A program made the translations under genes and the position numbers. A stretch of DNA of 64,000 bases from Microbacterium immunditiarum (GTDB taxonomy: Bacteria; Actinomycetota; Actinomycetes; Actinomycetales; Microbacteriaceae). Below the pieces are notes generated by a model. That model saw nothing but the letters and a program-made list of their open reading frames with translations. It made no database searches and was not told where the DNA came from. Positions 24,560 through 33,693 of the stretch are shown one piece after another. Location of the stretch: assembly GCF_013409785.1 (NCBI RefSeq), contig NZ_JACCBV010000001.1, positions 930,001-994,000 of the forward strand, written 5' to 3'. Within the stretch, counting starts at the first letter, position 1; every line of letters starts with the position of its first letter.

Positions 24560-25336
24560 ATGACCGAGTACGAGACGATCCTGGTGCGGCAAGAGGGCCG
24601 CGTCGGCTGGATCACGATCAACCGACCCGACGCGCTGAACGCGCTCAACACCCAGGTGATGTGGGACATCCTCTCCGCAGCCGAGGCGTTCGACGCCGAC
24701 GAGGGCGTGGGCTGCATCGTCGTGACCGGATCCGAGCGCGCGTTCGCCGCGGGCGCCGACATCAAGGAGATGGAGGCGAAGTCCGGCCTCGAGATGCTCA
24801 TGGGCGACCACTTCGGCGGCTGGCCGCGGTTCGCGGCCGTGCGCACGCCGGTCGTCGCGGCGGTCTCGGGCTATGCGCTCGGCGGCGGATGCGAGCTCGC
24901 CATGATGTGCGACATCATCCTCGCCGCCGACACGGCGAAGTTCGGCCAGCCCGAGATCAACCTCGGGGTCATGCCGGGGATGGGCGGCTCGCAGCGGCTC
25001 GTCCGCGCGATCGGGTACTACAAGGCGGCCGAGCTCATCCTGACCGGTCGCCTGATCGACGCGACCGAGGCGGAGCGCGCCGGGCTGGTCTCGCGCGTGG
25101 TCCCCGCCGATGAGCTCCTCGCCGAGGCCGGTCGAGTCGCCGAGACGATCGCGTCGAAGTCGCTGCCAGCGCTGTACGCGACGAAGGCGGCGCTCGACGC
25201 CGCGATGGAGACGCCCCTCGCCGAGGGCCTGCGGTTCGAGCGGCACGTGTTCGCGGCGCTGTTCGACACCGCCGACCAGACGGAGGGCATGGCCGCGTTC
25301 CGCGAGAAGCGGGAGCCGCGGTTCGAACACCGCTGA
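24560..25336 (+). CDS. Enoyl-CoA hydratase
   Basis: A 258-residue classical hydratase with [42 protein letters not shown] and [21 protein letters not shown]. Both catalytic glutamates are present, unlike in the other complete crotonases in this window. It should hydrate trans-2-enoyl-CoA to (S)-3-hydroxyacyl-CoA. ATG 24560 has GGAAGG about nine bases upstream. It is the last gene of the operon with the dehydrogenase and thiolase; the etf operon starts 149 bases later with its own promoter. Confidence 0.9.
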   Translation: MTEYETILVRQEGRVGWITINRPDALNALNTQVMWDILSAAEAFDADEGVGCIVVTGSERAFAAGADIKEMEAKSGLEMLMGDHFGGWPRFAAVRTPVVAAVSGYALGGGCELAMMCDIILAADTAKFGQPEINLGVMPGMGGSQRLVRAIGYYKAAELILTGRLIDATEAERAGLVSRVVPADELLAEAGRVAETIASKSLPALYATKAALDAAMETPLAEGLRFERHVFAALFDTADQTEGMAAFREKREPRFEHR

Positions 25337-25432
25337 CTCACCGGCACGGGCGATCGGATGCCGCTCCGCACGCGCCGGAATGTATGCACTAACCCAACCA
25401 ATCGCCCACTCGCGACGGGAAAGCCTCGCCGA

Positions 25433-25462
25433 TTGGGTACATAAAGCCGCCGTCGGTAGACT
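25433..25462 (+). promoter_or_regulatory. Candidate promoter of the etf operon
   Basis: TTGGGT (25433-25438) and TAGACT (25457-25462) are spaced by 18 bases, about 25 bases before the etfB start. A 7-base inverted pair CCAATCG/CGATTGG (25398-25404 and 25430-25436) overlaps the -35. GAGGAGAGTCG then provides the ribosome site. Confidence 0.45.
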
Positions 25463-25485
25463 CGCCGGAGGCGTGAGGAGAGTCG

Positions 25486-26262
25486 ATGAAGATCGTCGTG
25501 CTGGTGAAGGAGGTCCCCGACACGTACGGGGACCGCAAGCTGAACCTCGAGACCGGCCTGGCCGACCGCGCGGCGAGTGAGACCGTCCTCGACGAGATCG
25601 GCGAGCGGGCCCTCGAGGTCGCGCTCAGCCATGCCGACAAGAACGCGGGGACCGAGGTCGTGGTGCTGTCGATGACGCCCGAGTCGGCGGCCGCGACGGT
25701 GCGCAAGGGTCTGGCGATGGGTGCCGCGTCGGCGGTTCAGGTCGTCGATGAGGCGCTGCTGGGTGCCGACATGGGCTTGACGGCCGAGGTGCTCGCGGCG
25801 GCGCTCCAGAAGATCGGCTTCGATCTCGTGATCGCCGGCAACCAGTCGACCGACGGCTCGGGCGGCATGATGGCGTCGATGGTCGCCGAGCTGCTCGACG
25901 TGCCGGCCGCGACGGGCCTCAACTCGGTCGAGATCACGGATGCCGCGGTCTCCGGCGAGCGCGCGACCGACGGCGGCACGGCAGAGGCGACGGCGGCTCT
26001 TCCCGCGGTCATCTCGATCACGGAGCGCCTTCCCGACGCGCGCTTCCCGAACTTCAAGGGCATCATGGCGGCGAAGAAGAAGCCGTTCGAGACGCTGTCG
26101 CTCGCGGATCTCGCGATCGACCCGCACGACGCCGACGCCTCGCGCTCGATCGTGATCGGGATCAGTGAGAAGCCCCCGCGTGCAGCGGGAGTCAAGATCG
26201 TCGACGAGGGTGACGCGGGCGAGAAGCTCGCCGACTTCCTCATCGAGAACCGGCTGGTGTGA
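25486..26262 (+). CDS. etfB: Electron transfer flavoprotein beta subunit
   Basis: A 258-residue ETF beta subunit of normal length. It starts [15 protein letters not shown], has [12 protein letters not shown], the AMP-binding region [25 protein letters not shown], and ends near [18 protein letters not shown]. With the alpha subunit it accepts electrons from acyl-CoA dehydrogenases such as those encoded upstream and passes them to a membrane acceptor. It has a strong ribosome site and leads the operon etfB-etfA-cytochrome b-hydrolase. The spacing to etfA is about 13 bases. Confidence 0.94.
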   Translation: MKIVVLVKEVPDTYGDRKLNLETGLADRAASETVLDEIGERALEVALSHADKNAGTEVVVLSMTPESAAATVRKGLAMGAASAVQVVDEALLGADMGLTAEVLAAALQKIGFDLVIAGNQSTDGSGGMMASMVAELLDVPAATGLNSVEITDAAVSGERATDGGTAEATAALPAVISITERLPDARFPNFKGIMAAKKKPFETLSLADLAIDPHDADASRSIVIGISEKPPRAAGVKIVDEGDAGEKLADFLIENRLV

Positions 26263-26275
26263 AGGGCGCATGGTG

Positions 26276-27262
26276 ATGGCTGAGTACGCAGAAGACTCGA
26301 TCCTCGTCCTCCTCGACACGACGCCCGACGGGCAGCTCGCGAAGTCGGCGGCGGGGCTGCTCGGCGCCGCATCCGGCATCGGCACGCCCGTCGCGCTCGT
26401 AGTCGCGCCGGCCGCGAGCCACGAGGCGCTCGCCGCCGCGGCCGCTGAGCTCGGCGCCCCGACGGTGCTGCTCGCCGAGCCCGCGGGCCTCGGCGAGCAG
26501 CTGACCGTTCCCGTCGTGGACGCGCTGGTGGCGGCATCCGATCTCGTCCGTCCCGACGCCGTGCTCGTCTCGCACTCGATCGAAGGACGCGACGTCGCCG
26601 GCCGCTTCGCGGCGCGCACGCGCTCCGGCCTCGGGGTCGACGCGGTCGGCGTCTCGCGCGATGCCGAGGGCGTGGTCGCGCAGCACTCCGTGTACGGCGG
26701 CGCCTACAGCGTCGACTCGGCCGTCACGTGGGGAGCGCCCGTCATCACGGTGCGGATCGGCGCCATCGACACGCGCGCCGAGGCGAAGCCCGTCGTGACC
26801 GAGACACTCACGGTGCAGGCATCCGGGCGTCGTGCCGCCTCGGTCGGCGAGGTGACGCAGGCCGAGGTGACCTCGTCCCGTCCGGAGCTGCGCGGAGCGG
26901 CGAAGGTCGTCTCGGGCGGCCGCGGCCTCGGTTCGGCTGAGAAGTTCGCGCTCGTCGAGGAGCTCGCCGACGCGCTCGGAGCGGCGATCGGCGCGTCGCG
27001 CGCCGCGGTCGATGCCGGCTACGTGCCGCAGTCATACCAGGTCGGCCAAACGGGTGTGTCGGTGGCTCCGCAGCTGTATGTCGCTCTCGGCATCTCGGGC
27101 GCGATCCAGCACAAGGCGGGCATGCAGACGGCGAAGACGATCGTCGCGATCAACAAGGACGCGGATGCCCCGATCTTCGAGATCGCGGACTTCGGGGTCG
27201 TCGGCGATCTGTTCCAGGTGGTGCCCCAGCTGATCGCGGCCCTCAAAGCGAAGAAGGCGTAA
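26276..27262 (+). CDS. etfA: Electron transfer flavoprotein alpha subunit
   Basis: About 328 residues. The C-terminal FAD domain has the family signature: [65 protein letters not shown] and [13 protein letters not shown]. It forms the ETF heterodimer with etfB. AAGGG nine bases upstream favours ATG 26276; ATG 26270 is only three bases from it. Its stop lies four bases before the cytochrome b start, whose ribosome site AAGAAGGCG sits inside the etfA end, so production of the two is probably linked. Confidence 0.94.
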   Translation: MAEYAEDSILVLLDTTPDGQLAKSAAGLLGAASGIGTPVALVVAPAASHEALAAAAAELGAPTVLLAEPAGLGEQLTVPVVDALVAASDLVRPDAVLVSHSIEGRDVAGRFAARTRSGLGVDAVGVSRDAEGVVAQHSVYGGAYSVDSAVTWGAPVITVRIGAIDTRAEAKPVVTETLTVQASGRRAASVGEVTQAEVTSSRPELRGAAKVVSGGRGLGSAEKFALVEELADALGAAIGASRAAVDAGYVPQSYQVGQTGVSVAPQLYVALGISGAIQHKAGMQTAKTIVAINKDADAPIFEIADFGVVGDLFQVVPQLIAALKAKKA

Positions 27263-27266
27263 CCGC

Positions 27267-29036
27267 ATGGCAACGTACGGCCGCACGCTGCGTCGCGGGC
27301 TCCCGCGCGTGGCCGGCGGAGAGCCGTGGCCGCCGAACGGCGACGCGCCCGCCGGCGTGGTCGAGGTCGAATCCGCTCCGGCCGCTTCCGCTCCGGCCGT
27401 CGCTGAAGCCGAGGCGCCCTCCGCCCCGGCCGCCGAGCGAGCGCAGCGAGACGAAGCGCCCGCTGCCGTCGAGACGATGGTGGCGGATGCCGCCTCCCCG
27501 GTCGCCGCGACCGGCGTCGTGCGTCGCGTGCGGCGCGGACTGCCGCGGCTTCCCGGCGGTGAGCCGTGGCCGCCGGAGTCCGCGCTGCCGTCGACCCCGG
27601 TCGCGGTTCACGCTGAAGCGCCTTCCGCCCCGGTCGCTGCGCGAGCGCAGCGAGACGAAGCGCAAGCCCCCACCGCGGCAACCGCTCCCGCCGCAGCAGC
27701 CCCCGCCGCGGCCACGAGCACCCGACCGCTGCGCCGCGGACTCCCGCGCACGTCGGGCGGAGAGCCGTGGCCGCCGGCAGGGTTCGCCCCGGATCGCACG
27801 GCGGCTGCCGCTTCGTCTCGCTTCGCCCGCTCAGCGCCCGGGGAGGAATCCCCCGCTCTCGTAGCGTCCGAGGCGGCGGCCCCGGCAACGGAGGTCGCGC
27901 CCGCGCCGGTCGCTGCCGTGCCCGCCGCTCCCGCGCGCCCCGTCCGCACGGGCCTCCCACGCCCGGGCGCCGCGCCGGCCGCAGCACCGGCTGCTGCAGC
28001 CGCGCCGGTCGCAGCATCCGCCGCACCTCCCGCTCCTGCAGCGACCGCTCCCCGCCCGCCGCTGCCTTTCACCCCCACGGTGTGGCCGGGGGCCGCGGCA
28101 TCCGTTCGCCCTGCCCCGCGACCCGAGCCCCAGCGCATCGGACCGTTCACAAAGGGTCAGTGGGCGGGCGCGGCGATCGTCGGCGGACTCGGGCTGCTGT
28201 TCGCCGCCGGCATGGTCGTCCTGTTCGTGCGGTGGCTGCTCAGCCTGGACTTCATGCAGGACTTCCTCGCGACGTATCCGGGCGAGTACCACCTGCCCGA
28301 GGGCGCTCCGGTCGGCCTGCCGCCGTGGCTCGGGTGGCAGCACTTCTTCAACGTGTTCCTGATCGTGCTGATCATCCGCTCCGGCCTGCGCGTGCGCACC
28401 GAGAAGCGGCCCACCGCGTTCTGGTCGCCGCGGTGGAACAGCAAGCGCAAGATCAGCCTCGCGCTGTGGTTCCACCAGTCGCTGGACATCCTGTGGTTCG
28501 TCAATGGCGTGGTCTTCGTCGTGCTGCTGTTCGTGACGGGGCAGTGGATGCGGATCGTGCCGACGAGCTGGGAGGTGTTCCCGAACGCGGTCTCGGCCGC
28601 GCTCCAGTACGTCTCGCTCGACTGGCCGACCGAGAACGGGTGGGTCAACTACAACTCGCTCCAGCAGCTCGCGTACTTCACGACGGTGTTCATCGCCGCC
28701 CCGCTGGCCGCGATCACCGGTGTGCGCATGAGCGGGGTGTGGCCGAAGGACGCGGCCGGGCTGAACAAGGCGTACCCGGTCGAGTGGGCGCGGGCGATCC
28801 ACTTCCCCGTGATGATCTACTTCGTGCTGTTCATCTTCGTGCACGTGGTGCTCGTGTTCGCGACCGGCGCCCTGCGCAACCTGAACCACATGTACGCGTC
28901 GCAGGACGCCGTGAACTGGGTCGGCTTCTGGATCTTCGTCGCCTCGATGATCGTCATCGCCGCGGCATGGGTCGCGGCCCGGCCCCTCGTGCTCGCACCC
29001 ATCGCGCGCCTGTTCGGCAAGGTCACCGCCCGGTGA
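27267..29036 (+). CDS. Cytochrome b-type membrane protein with N-terminal Ala/Pro repeat region
   Basis: A 589-residue two-part protein. Residues 1 to about 290 are Ala/Pro-rich and probably disordered, with three copies of RRGLPRxxGGEPWPP (residues 8-23, 88-103, 155-170) and a degenerate fourth near 226. Residues about 295-589 form six predicted membrane helices. His359, His403, His512 and His526 lie in or near helices; the 14-residue spacing of the last pair suits haem ligands in a PhsC/formate-dehydrogenase-gamma-like cytochrome b (inference). Directly following etfBA by four bases, it is a candidate quinone-linked acceptor for ETF. The N-terminal half has no known function that I recognise and may face the cytoplasm as a docking region. 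Confidence 0.75.
   Translation: MATYGRTLRRGLPRVAGGEPWPPNGDAPAGVVEVESAPAASAPAVAEAEAPSAPAAERAQRDEAPAAVETMVADAASPVAATGVVRRVRRGLPRLPGGEPWPPESALPSTPVAVHAEAPSAPVAARAQRDEAQAPTAATAPAAAAPAAATSTRPLRRGLPRTSGGEPWPPAGFAPDRTAAAASSRFARSAPGEESPALVASEAAAPATEVAPAPVAAVPAAPARPVRTGLPRPGAAPAAAPAAAAAPVAASAAPPAPAATAPRPPLPFTPTVWPGAAASVRPAPRPEPQRIGPFTKGQWAGAAIVGGLGLLFAAGMVVLFVRWLLSLDFMQDFLATYPGEYHLPEGAPVGLPPWLGWQHFFNVFLIVLIIRSGLRVRTEKRPTAFWSPRWNSKRKISLALWFHQSLDILWFVNGVVFVVLLFVTGQWMRIVPTSWEVFPNAVSAALQYVSLDWPTENGWVNYNSLQQLAYFTTVFIAAPLAAITGVRMSGVWPKDAAGLNKAYPVEWARAIHFPVMIYFVLFIFVHVVLVFATGALRNLNHMYASQDAVNWVGFWIFVASMIVIAAAWVAARPLVLAPIARLFGKVTAR
27288..27776 (+). repeat. Protein-level repeats RRGLPRxxGGEPWPP
   Basis: Three 48-base units at 27288-27335, 27528-27575 and 27729-27776 encode [32 protein letters not shown] and [16 protein letters not shown]. 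The spacers are Ala/Pro/Glu-rich and unequal. The fixed Arg, Gly, Glu and Trp in otherwise low-complexity sequence argue for selection on a short linear motif. Confidence 0.85.
27437..27663. repeat. Short interspersed DNA repeat inside the cytochrome b gene
   Basis: A 23-base direct repeat occurs at 27437-27459 and 27641-27663; its core GCGAGACGAAGCG also occurs inverted at 27809-27821. All copies lie in the linkers between the protein repeats. The two direct copies are in the same frame (AQRDEA) and the inverted copy encodes different residues, so the repeat is conserved as DNA, not as protein. Confidence 0.6.
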
Positions 29037-29884
29037 TCCGCCGGGCGCTCGCGGCCGAGCGGTGGACGCACCAGGTCACGCGTGTGCTCGCCCCGAACGC
29101 CGGGCCGATGACTCTGGACGGCACGAACTCATTCGTCATCCGCGCGCCGGGTCACCCGGCCGCGATCGTCGTGGACCCCGGTCCGGACGATGACGGGCAC
29201 CTCGACCGCCTGCAGGCCGAGGGACCCGTCGAGCTGATCCTGCTCACGCACCACCACCGCGACCACGTCGAGGGCGCGCCGCGGCTCGCCGCCCGGACCG
29301 GAGCGCCGGTGCGCGCGTTCGACCCACGGCTGTGCCACGGCGGCGCGCCCCTCGCCGAAGGCGAGCGGATCGAGGCCGCCGGCGTGCGGCTCGACGTCAT
29401 CGCGACCCCGGGCCACACCGCCGATTCGGTGAGCTTCCACCTTCCCGACGACACCGCCGTGGAGGACGGAGCGCCCGAGGCCCCGCCTCGCGACGCCGGC
29501 GGCACCGCGCGCGGGACGATGATCACGGGCGACACGATCCTCGGGCGTGGCTCCACGATCATCGCGCACCCCGGAGGATCGCTCGGCGCGTACCTGCGCA
29601 GCCTCGACCGCCTCGCGGAGTTCGGCGCGATCCCCGTGCTCCCCGCGCACGGACCGGGGCTGCCCGACCTCGCCGGCACGTGCGCGCGATACGCCACGCA
29701 CCGCGCGTCGCGCCTCGACGAAGTGCGCGCGGCGCTCGAGGAGCTCGACCGCGAGCCGTCCGAAGATCCCGCGCTCGTGAGCAGCGTGGTCGACCTGGTG
29801 TACGCGCGCATCGACCCGGCCGTGCGCTTCGCCGCGGAGGCATCGACGCGCGCACAGCTCGAGTACCTCGCTCAGACGGACTGA
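29033..29884 (+). CDS. MBL fold metallo-hydrolase (LACTB2-like)
   Basis: A 283-residue metallo-beta-lactamase fold protein. The zinc site LLTHHHRDHVEGA has His73, His75, Asp77 and His78; TPGHTADSVSFHL, MITGDTILGRGSTII and PAHGPGL follow. The shape resembles LACTB2-like proteins, which include nucleases and thioester hydrolases. The GTG start overlaps the cytochrome b stop by GTGA, so it is the last coupled gene of the etf operon. A function in electron transfer is not expected; it may act on acyl-CoA, glutathione-type thioesters or RNA. Confidence 0.82.
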   Translation: MIRRALAAERWTHQVTRVLAPNAGPMTLDGTNSFVIRAPGHPAAIVVDPGPDDDGHLDRLQAEGPVELILLTHHHRDHVEGAPRLAARTGAPVRAFDPRLCHGGAPLAEGERIEAAGVRLDVIATPGHTADSVSFHLPDDTAVEDGAPEAPPRDAGGTARGTMITGDTILGRGSTIIAHPGGSLGAYLRSLDRLAEFGAIPVLPAHGPGLPDLAGTCARYATHRASRLDEVRAALEELDREPSEDPALVSSVVDLVYARIDPAVRFAAEASTRAQLEYLAQTD

Positions 29885-29910
29885 GCGAGGCCGCGGCGCC
29901 CCAGACGATC

Positions 29911-29969
29911 CCGAGATTGCGCGAACTGCGGCCGGACGTGGCATCCGCCCGTCGTTCGCGCAATCTCGG
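29911..29969. repeat. Intergenic inverted repeat A
   Basis: CCGAGATTGCGCGAAC at 29911-29926 is exactly reversed at 29954-29969, giving a perfect 16-base-pair stem with a 27-base loop that can fold further (GACG/CGTC). It lies 27 bases after the hydrolase stop. The length and large loop are unlike a simple terminator and fit a REP/MITE-like unit, though it may end transcription too. Confidence 0.7.
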
Positions 29970-30054
29970 CACCCGTGCGACCGGGGGTTAACCCGACGAA
30001 AGAACTCTGGATGCCTCAGGCGCGCGCCGCGACGCCCGCCCCTACCTTGGGGGT

Positions 30055-31338
30055 ATGTCCTCCGAACGTCCTGACACCCTTCGCCGCGTCACGTCGCCCG
30101 CGCGTGTCGCCGGTGCGATCGCACAGCTCGCGGCCCTCGGCGTGATCGGCCCCGCGATCTTCGCGGTGCTCGCCACTCTGCTCGGGCTGAGCATCGGCCT
30201 TCTCCCGGTGCTCGGCATCGGGCTCATCGTCTTCCTCGGCCTCGTGTACGCGCTGTTCGCAGTGGGGTGGCTCGAGACCGCCCGCGTCGACGGCCTGTAC
30301 GGCTTCGGGCTGCCGGTCGGCCGGCCGCGCACGAGCGGCCGTCCCGGGTTCGCGGGCTTCATGCGCACGATCGGGCTGCAGATCATCGACCCGACGACGT
30401 GGCGCGCGATCGCGAACTTCGCGATCTCGACCATCCTCGGCTGGATCGTGCTGTTCCTCGTCGCCGTGTTCGCGTCGGGCGTCGTGCTCGCGTTCTCGCC
30501 GCTGTTCGCCGACGCGAGCGCTGTGCGCCTCGCCCGCACCGCGATCGATGTGCCGATGGCGTGGGCCGTTCCGATCGGCATCCTCTCCGCGATCGTCGCG
30601 CTCGCCGCGATCGTCGGCCTCGCCCTCCTGCACGGCGTGATCGCCCGCGCGATCGTCGTCCCCTCGCGTGAGGCGCAGCTCGCCGAGGCCGCCCGCACGT
30701 CGAGCGTCCAGCACGCCGGCGCCGTCCGCGCCGCCGACGTCGAGCGCACGCGCATCGAGCGCGACCTGCACGACGGCGTCCAGCCGCGGCTCGTCTCCGT
30801 CGGCATGACGCTGGGGCTCGCGCAGCAGAAGATCGACACAGACCCGGATGCCGCGAAGGACCTCATCTCCGAGGCGCACACCTCGACCAAGGCCGCGATC
30901 ACCGAGCTCCGTCAGCTCGCGCGCGGCATCCACACGGCCGTGCTCGACGACCGCGGCCTGGACGCGGCGCTGTCCGCCCTCGCGGCGCGGTCCGTCATCC
31001 CGGTGCACCTCGATGTCCGCCTCGACGGGCGCTGCAGCCGCGACGCGGAGGCCGCCGCCTACTTCGCGATCGCCGAGGCGCTCACGAACGCGACGAAGCA
31101 CTCGCGCGGCACCGAGGTGCGCGTGGTTGCGCGACTGCGTGAGGGGGCCACCCCCGAGGCAGGCCGCACGCTGTGGGCCCGCGTCGAGGACAACGGCGTG
31201 GGTGGCGCCCGCGTCGTGCCGGGCGGTGGCCTCGACGGGATCGTCAACCGCGTGGTCGCCGCCGGCGGTCAGGCGCGCCTCGACAGCCCGGTCGGCGGCC
31301 CGACGAGCGTGGAGGTGAGCATCCCGTGCGCATCCTGA
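30055..31338 (+). CDS. NarL-type sensor histidine kinase
   Basis: A 427-residue membrane sensor kinase. Helices at about residues 17-75 and 120-195 form a membrane sensor region with little outside loop. HisKA_3 follows with ERDLHDGVQPRL and phospho-acceptor His239. The ATPase domain has the N box EALTNATKHS (341-350) and G box DNGVGG (379-384). It phosphorylates the response regulator whose start overlaps its end by 13 bases. The small sensor and the following DUF4097 membrane gene suggest cell-envelope sensing. The signal is unknown. Confidence 0.88.
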   Translation: MSSERPDTLRRVTSPARVAGAIAQLAALGVIGPAIFAVLATLLGLSIGLLPVLGIGLIVFLGLVYALFAVGWLETARVDGLYGFGLPVGRPRTSGRPGFAGFMRTIGLQIIDPTTWRAIANFAISTILGWIVLFLVAVFASGVVLAFSPLFADASAVRLARTAIDVPMAWAVPIGILSAIVALAAIVGLALLHGVIARAIVVPSREAQLAEAARTSSVQHAGAVRAADVERTRIERDLHDGVQPRLVSVGMTLGLAQQKIDTDPDAAKDLISEAHTSTKAAITELRQLARGIHTAVLDDRGLDAALSALAARSVIPVHLDVRLDGRCSRDAEAAAYFAIAEALTNATKHSRGTEVRVVARLREGATPEAGRTLWARVEDNGVGGARVVPGGGLDGIVNRVVAAGGQARLDSPVGGPTSVEVSIPCAS

Positions 31339-32027
31339 TCTGCGAGGACTCCGCACTCCTGCGCGAGGGTCTCGTGCGCGTGCTCGAAGACGCCGGACAC
31401 GTCGTGGTCGCGCCCCTGGCGGACGCGGGCCACCTCGACCAGACCGTCGACGAGACCGCACCCGACCTCACGATCATCGACGTGCGGCTCCCCCCGACCT
31501 GGACGGATGAGGGTGTGCGGGCGGCGATCTCCCTGCGCGCACGGCTTCCGCGACTCGCGGTGCTGGTGTTGTCGCAGTACGTCGAGGAGCGCTACGCGTC
31601 CGACCTCATCGCGTCGAGCGACGGCGCGCTGGGGTATCTCCTCAAGGACCGCGTCGCGGACGTCTCCGACTTCCTCGAGGCGATCGACCGCATCGCGAGC
31701 GGCGCGACGGTGCTCGACCCAGAGGTGGTCGCGCAGCTGCTCAGCAGGCGCAGGAAGGACGAGCGGATGCAGCGCCTCACCGACCGCGAGGCATCCGTTC
31801 TCGCCCTCATCGCCGAAGGTCGCTCGAACCAGGCCATCGCCAAGACGCTGCACGTCACCGAGGGCAGCGTGGAGAAGCACATCACGGCCGTCTTCCAGAA
31901 GCTCGACCTCGAGCCGGACGAATCCGGCAACCGGCGGGTGCTCGCAGCGCTCGCCCACCTCGAACACGGCGGGTCCCGGCCCGCGACGCCAGGCGGCACG
32001 ACGCCGCAGATGGGAACGAACCGATGA
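31326..32027 (+). CDS. LuxR-type response regulator
   Basis: A 233-residue NarL-family regulator. The receiver domain has ICEDSALLREG with acidic pocket residues and phospho-acceptor Asp52 in TIIDVRLPP, then VLSQYVEERYA and the conserved Lys in YLLKDRV. The HTH domain LTDREASVLALIAEGRSNQ through VEKHITAVFQKL binds DNA. The GTG start overlaps the kinase gene by 13 bases, and its stop overlaps the next start by ATGA, so the three genes form one coupled unit. It probably activates this operon or envelope genes. Confidence 0.9.
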   Translation: MRILICEDSALLREGLVRVLEDAGHVVVAPLADAGHLDQTVDETAPDLTIIDVRLPPTWTDEGVRAAISLRARLPRLAVLVLSQYVEERYASDLIASSDGALGYLLKDRVADVSDFLEAIDRIASGATVLDPEVVAQLLSRRRKDERMQRLTDREASVLALIAEGRSNQAIAKTLHVTEGSVEKHITAVFQKLDLEPDESGNRRVLAALAHLEHGGSRPATPGGTTPQMGTNR

Positions 32028-32914
32028 GCACGACTCTGAACCCGCCCCCGCCCGCCACTCCCTCCGGCCCGCCGCCTGTGCCCGGCGGCCCCACCCCGCC
32101 GGGAGGCTCGCCGCAGCGGCCGCCGTCGAGCGCGGCCCGCGTCGTCGCGATCCTCGCGATCGTGTTCGGCAGCCTCGTCATCGTCGGCGCGATCGTCTCG
32201 GCGATCGTGGGAACGATCGTTTCGGCATCCGTGCACACCACCAGCCGCACTGTCGACGTCGCCGGCGTCGAGCGCCTCGACATCGACGCATCGGCGGGAT
32301 CGCTGCGCGTCGAGTTCGGCTCGGTGCGCGAGGCCGAACTCGAGGTCACGAGCTCGTGGGGCGCCGACCGCTGGGTGCTCGACCGCGAAGGCGGCGACCT
32401 CGTCGTGAGCTCGCCGCGCATGTGGGGCCCGTGGTGGGTCTTCGGCGGTTGGTTCGGCGGCCCGGGCGACGCCGTGCTGCGTCTGCCCCAGTCCCTCGAG
32501 GGCGTCGACGCCGAGATCGCGTTCTCGGCGGGAACGCTCGACGTGGACGGCGAGTTCGCCGACCTCGACCTCACGATGAACGCCGGTCGCGCCGACATCG
32601 CGGGCTCCGCCGAGTCGCTCACTGCGGACATGAACGCCGGCCGCGCCGACCTCGAGCTCGCGGATGTCGCGACCGCGGAGCTCACGGTCAACGCGGGATC
32701 TCTCGACGCGGGCCTCACGGGGTCGCAGCCCGACGAGATCACCGTCGACCTGAGCGCCGGATCGCTGAACCTGTCGGTGCCGGACGGCGACTACGTCGTG
32801 ACGTCGGACGTGTCAGCGGGCGGCTTCGACAATCGCATCGGATCGGACCCGAGCGCGTCGAGCACCATCCACGTGGAGGTGTCGGCGGGTCAGGTCACGC
32901 TGCGCTCGCGCTGA
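32024..32914 (+). CDS. DUF4097-type membrane protein
   Basis: A 296-residue protein with a Pro-rich cytoplasmic tail (residues 1-40), one membrane helix (about 42-67, [20 protein letters not shown]) and a beta-strand repeat region with recurring [35 protein letters not shown] and [10 protein letters not shown] units. This is the DUF4097/putative adhesin fold seen beside envelope-stress two-component systems in Gram-positives. It may sense or modulate the kinase or strengthen the envelope (inference). Its end overlaps the convergent cofE gene by 25 bases. Confidence 0.82.
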   Translation: MSTTLNPPPPATPSGPPPVPGGPTPPGGSPQRPPSSAARVVAILAIVFGSLVIVGAIVSAIVGTIVSASVHTTSRTVDVAGVERLDIDASAGSLRVEFGSVREAELEVTSSWGADRWVLDREGGDLVVSSPRMWGPWWVFGGWFGGPGDAVLRLPQSLEGVDAEIAFSAGTLDVDGEFADLDLTMNAGRADIAGSAESLTADMNAGRADLELADVATAELTVNAGSLDAGLTGSQPDEITVDLSAGSLNLSVPDGDYVVTSDVSAGGFDNRIGSDPSASSTIHVEVSAGQVTLRSR

Positions 32915-33684
32915 GCGGACGACGAGGGGTTCGCGGCCGCACCGCCGGCCGCGAACCCTTCCGCGTACGCCTCGTCGGTGCCGAGACGGAACATGTCGCG
33001 GTCGAGCGACCGCACGATCGACCGGGCTCCGGGCAGGTCGAGGTCGCCCACGAGGTCGGCGCGTCCGCGCACGACCGCGACCGGCAGCCGCGAGGCCTTG
33101 CCCTTCACGAGGTCGGCCGCGGCCGCGAGCTCGTCGGCCACGCACGGCATCGTGACGATGAGGGGGCGGCCCTCGGCATCCGTTCCGCCGCGCAGATCCT
33201 CGAACACGTGGACGCCGGCCGCGCCGATCGCGTGGTCGATCTGGCCGTCGCGCCACGCGCGGCCGAGCGTGTCCGACACGATGACTCCGACGCGCACACC
33301 GAGGCGCGCTCGGAGGCCGGCCGCGAGGGCGCGGGCCGAGGCATCCGGATCCTCGGGAAGCAGAAGGACGGTGCCCTCGGGCGTGTTCGACGCATCGACG
33401 CCCGCGGCGGCCGACACGATGCCGAGGCGGTTCTGCACGATGCGGGTGACGTGGCCGGTCTCGGACGTGCGCGTCGCGACGACGCGGACGGTCTCGGCCG
33501 TGATCGCGTCGTCCCGGTCGTCGGCCCGCACGATGCGGCCTTCGGCCTTGGACACGATCTTCGACGTCACCACGACGATGTCGCCGTCTTCCAGCGTGTC
33601 GGCCGCGGCATCCGCGATCATCTCGACGAGGTCGGCGCCGGGCGTCACCTCGGGGATGCCCGACAGGGCCCGCACCTGCAGCAC
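32890..33684 (-). CDS. cofE: Coenzyme F420-0:L-glutamate ligase
   Basis: A 264-residue CofE/FbiB-N domain protein. It has [78 protein letters not shown] and [14 protein letters not shown], all typical. It adds glutamate to F420-0 with GTP. It lacks the nitroreductase-like second domain of mycobacterial FbiB. A GTG start is used, nine bases after the GNAT stop. Its presence implies F420 in this organism, and so possible F420 use by the LLM enzyme at 5253. Confidence 0.88.
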   Translation of the reverse strand: MLQVRALSGIPEVTPGADLVEMIADAAADTLEDGDIVVVTSKIVSKAEGRIVRADDRDDAITAETVRVVATRTSETGHVTRIVQNRLGIVSAAAGVDASNTPEGTVLLLPEDPDASARALAAGLRARLGVRVGVIVSDTLGRAWRDGQIDHAIGAAGVHVFEDLRGGTDAEGRPLIVTMPCVADELAAAADLVKGKASRLPVAVVRGRADLVGDLDLPGARSIVRSLDRDMFRLGTDEAYAEGFAAGGAAANPSSSAQRERSVT

Positions 33685-33693
33685 GTCAGGCGC

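Noticed and set aside
25398..25436. CCAATCG/CGATTGG inverted pair as an etf operator
   Set aside because: Arms are only seven bases with a 25-base loop; possible but too weak to claim as a separate regulatory site.
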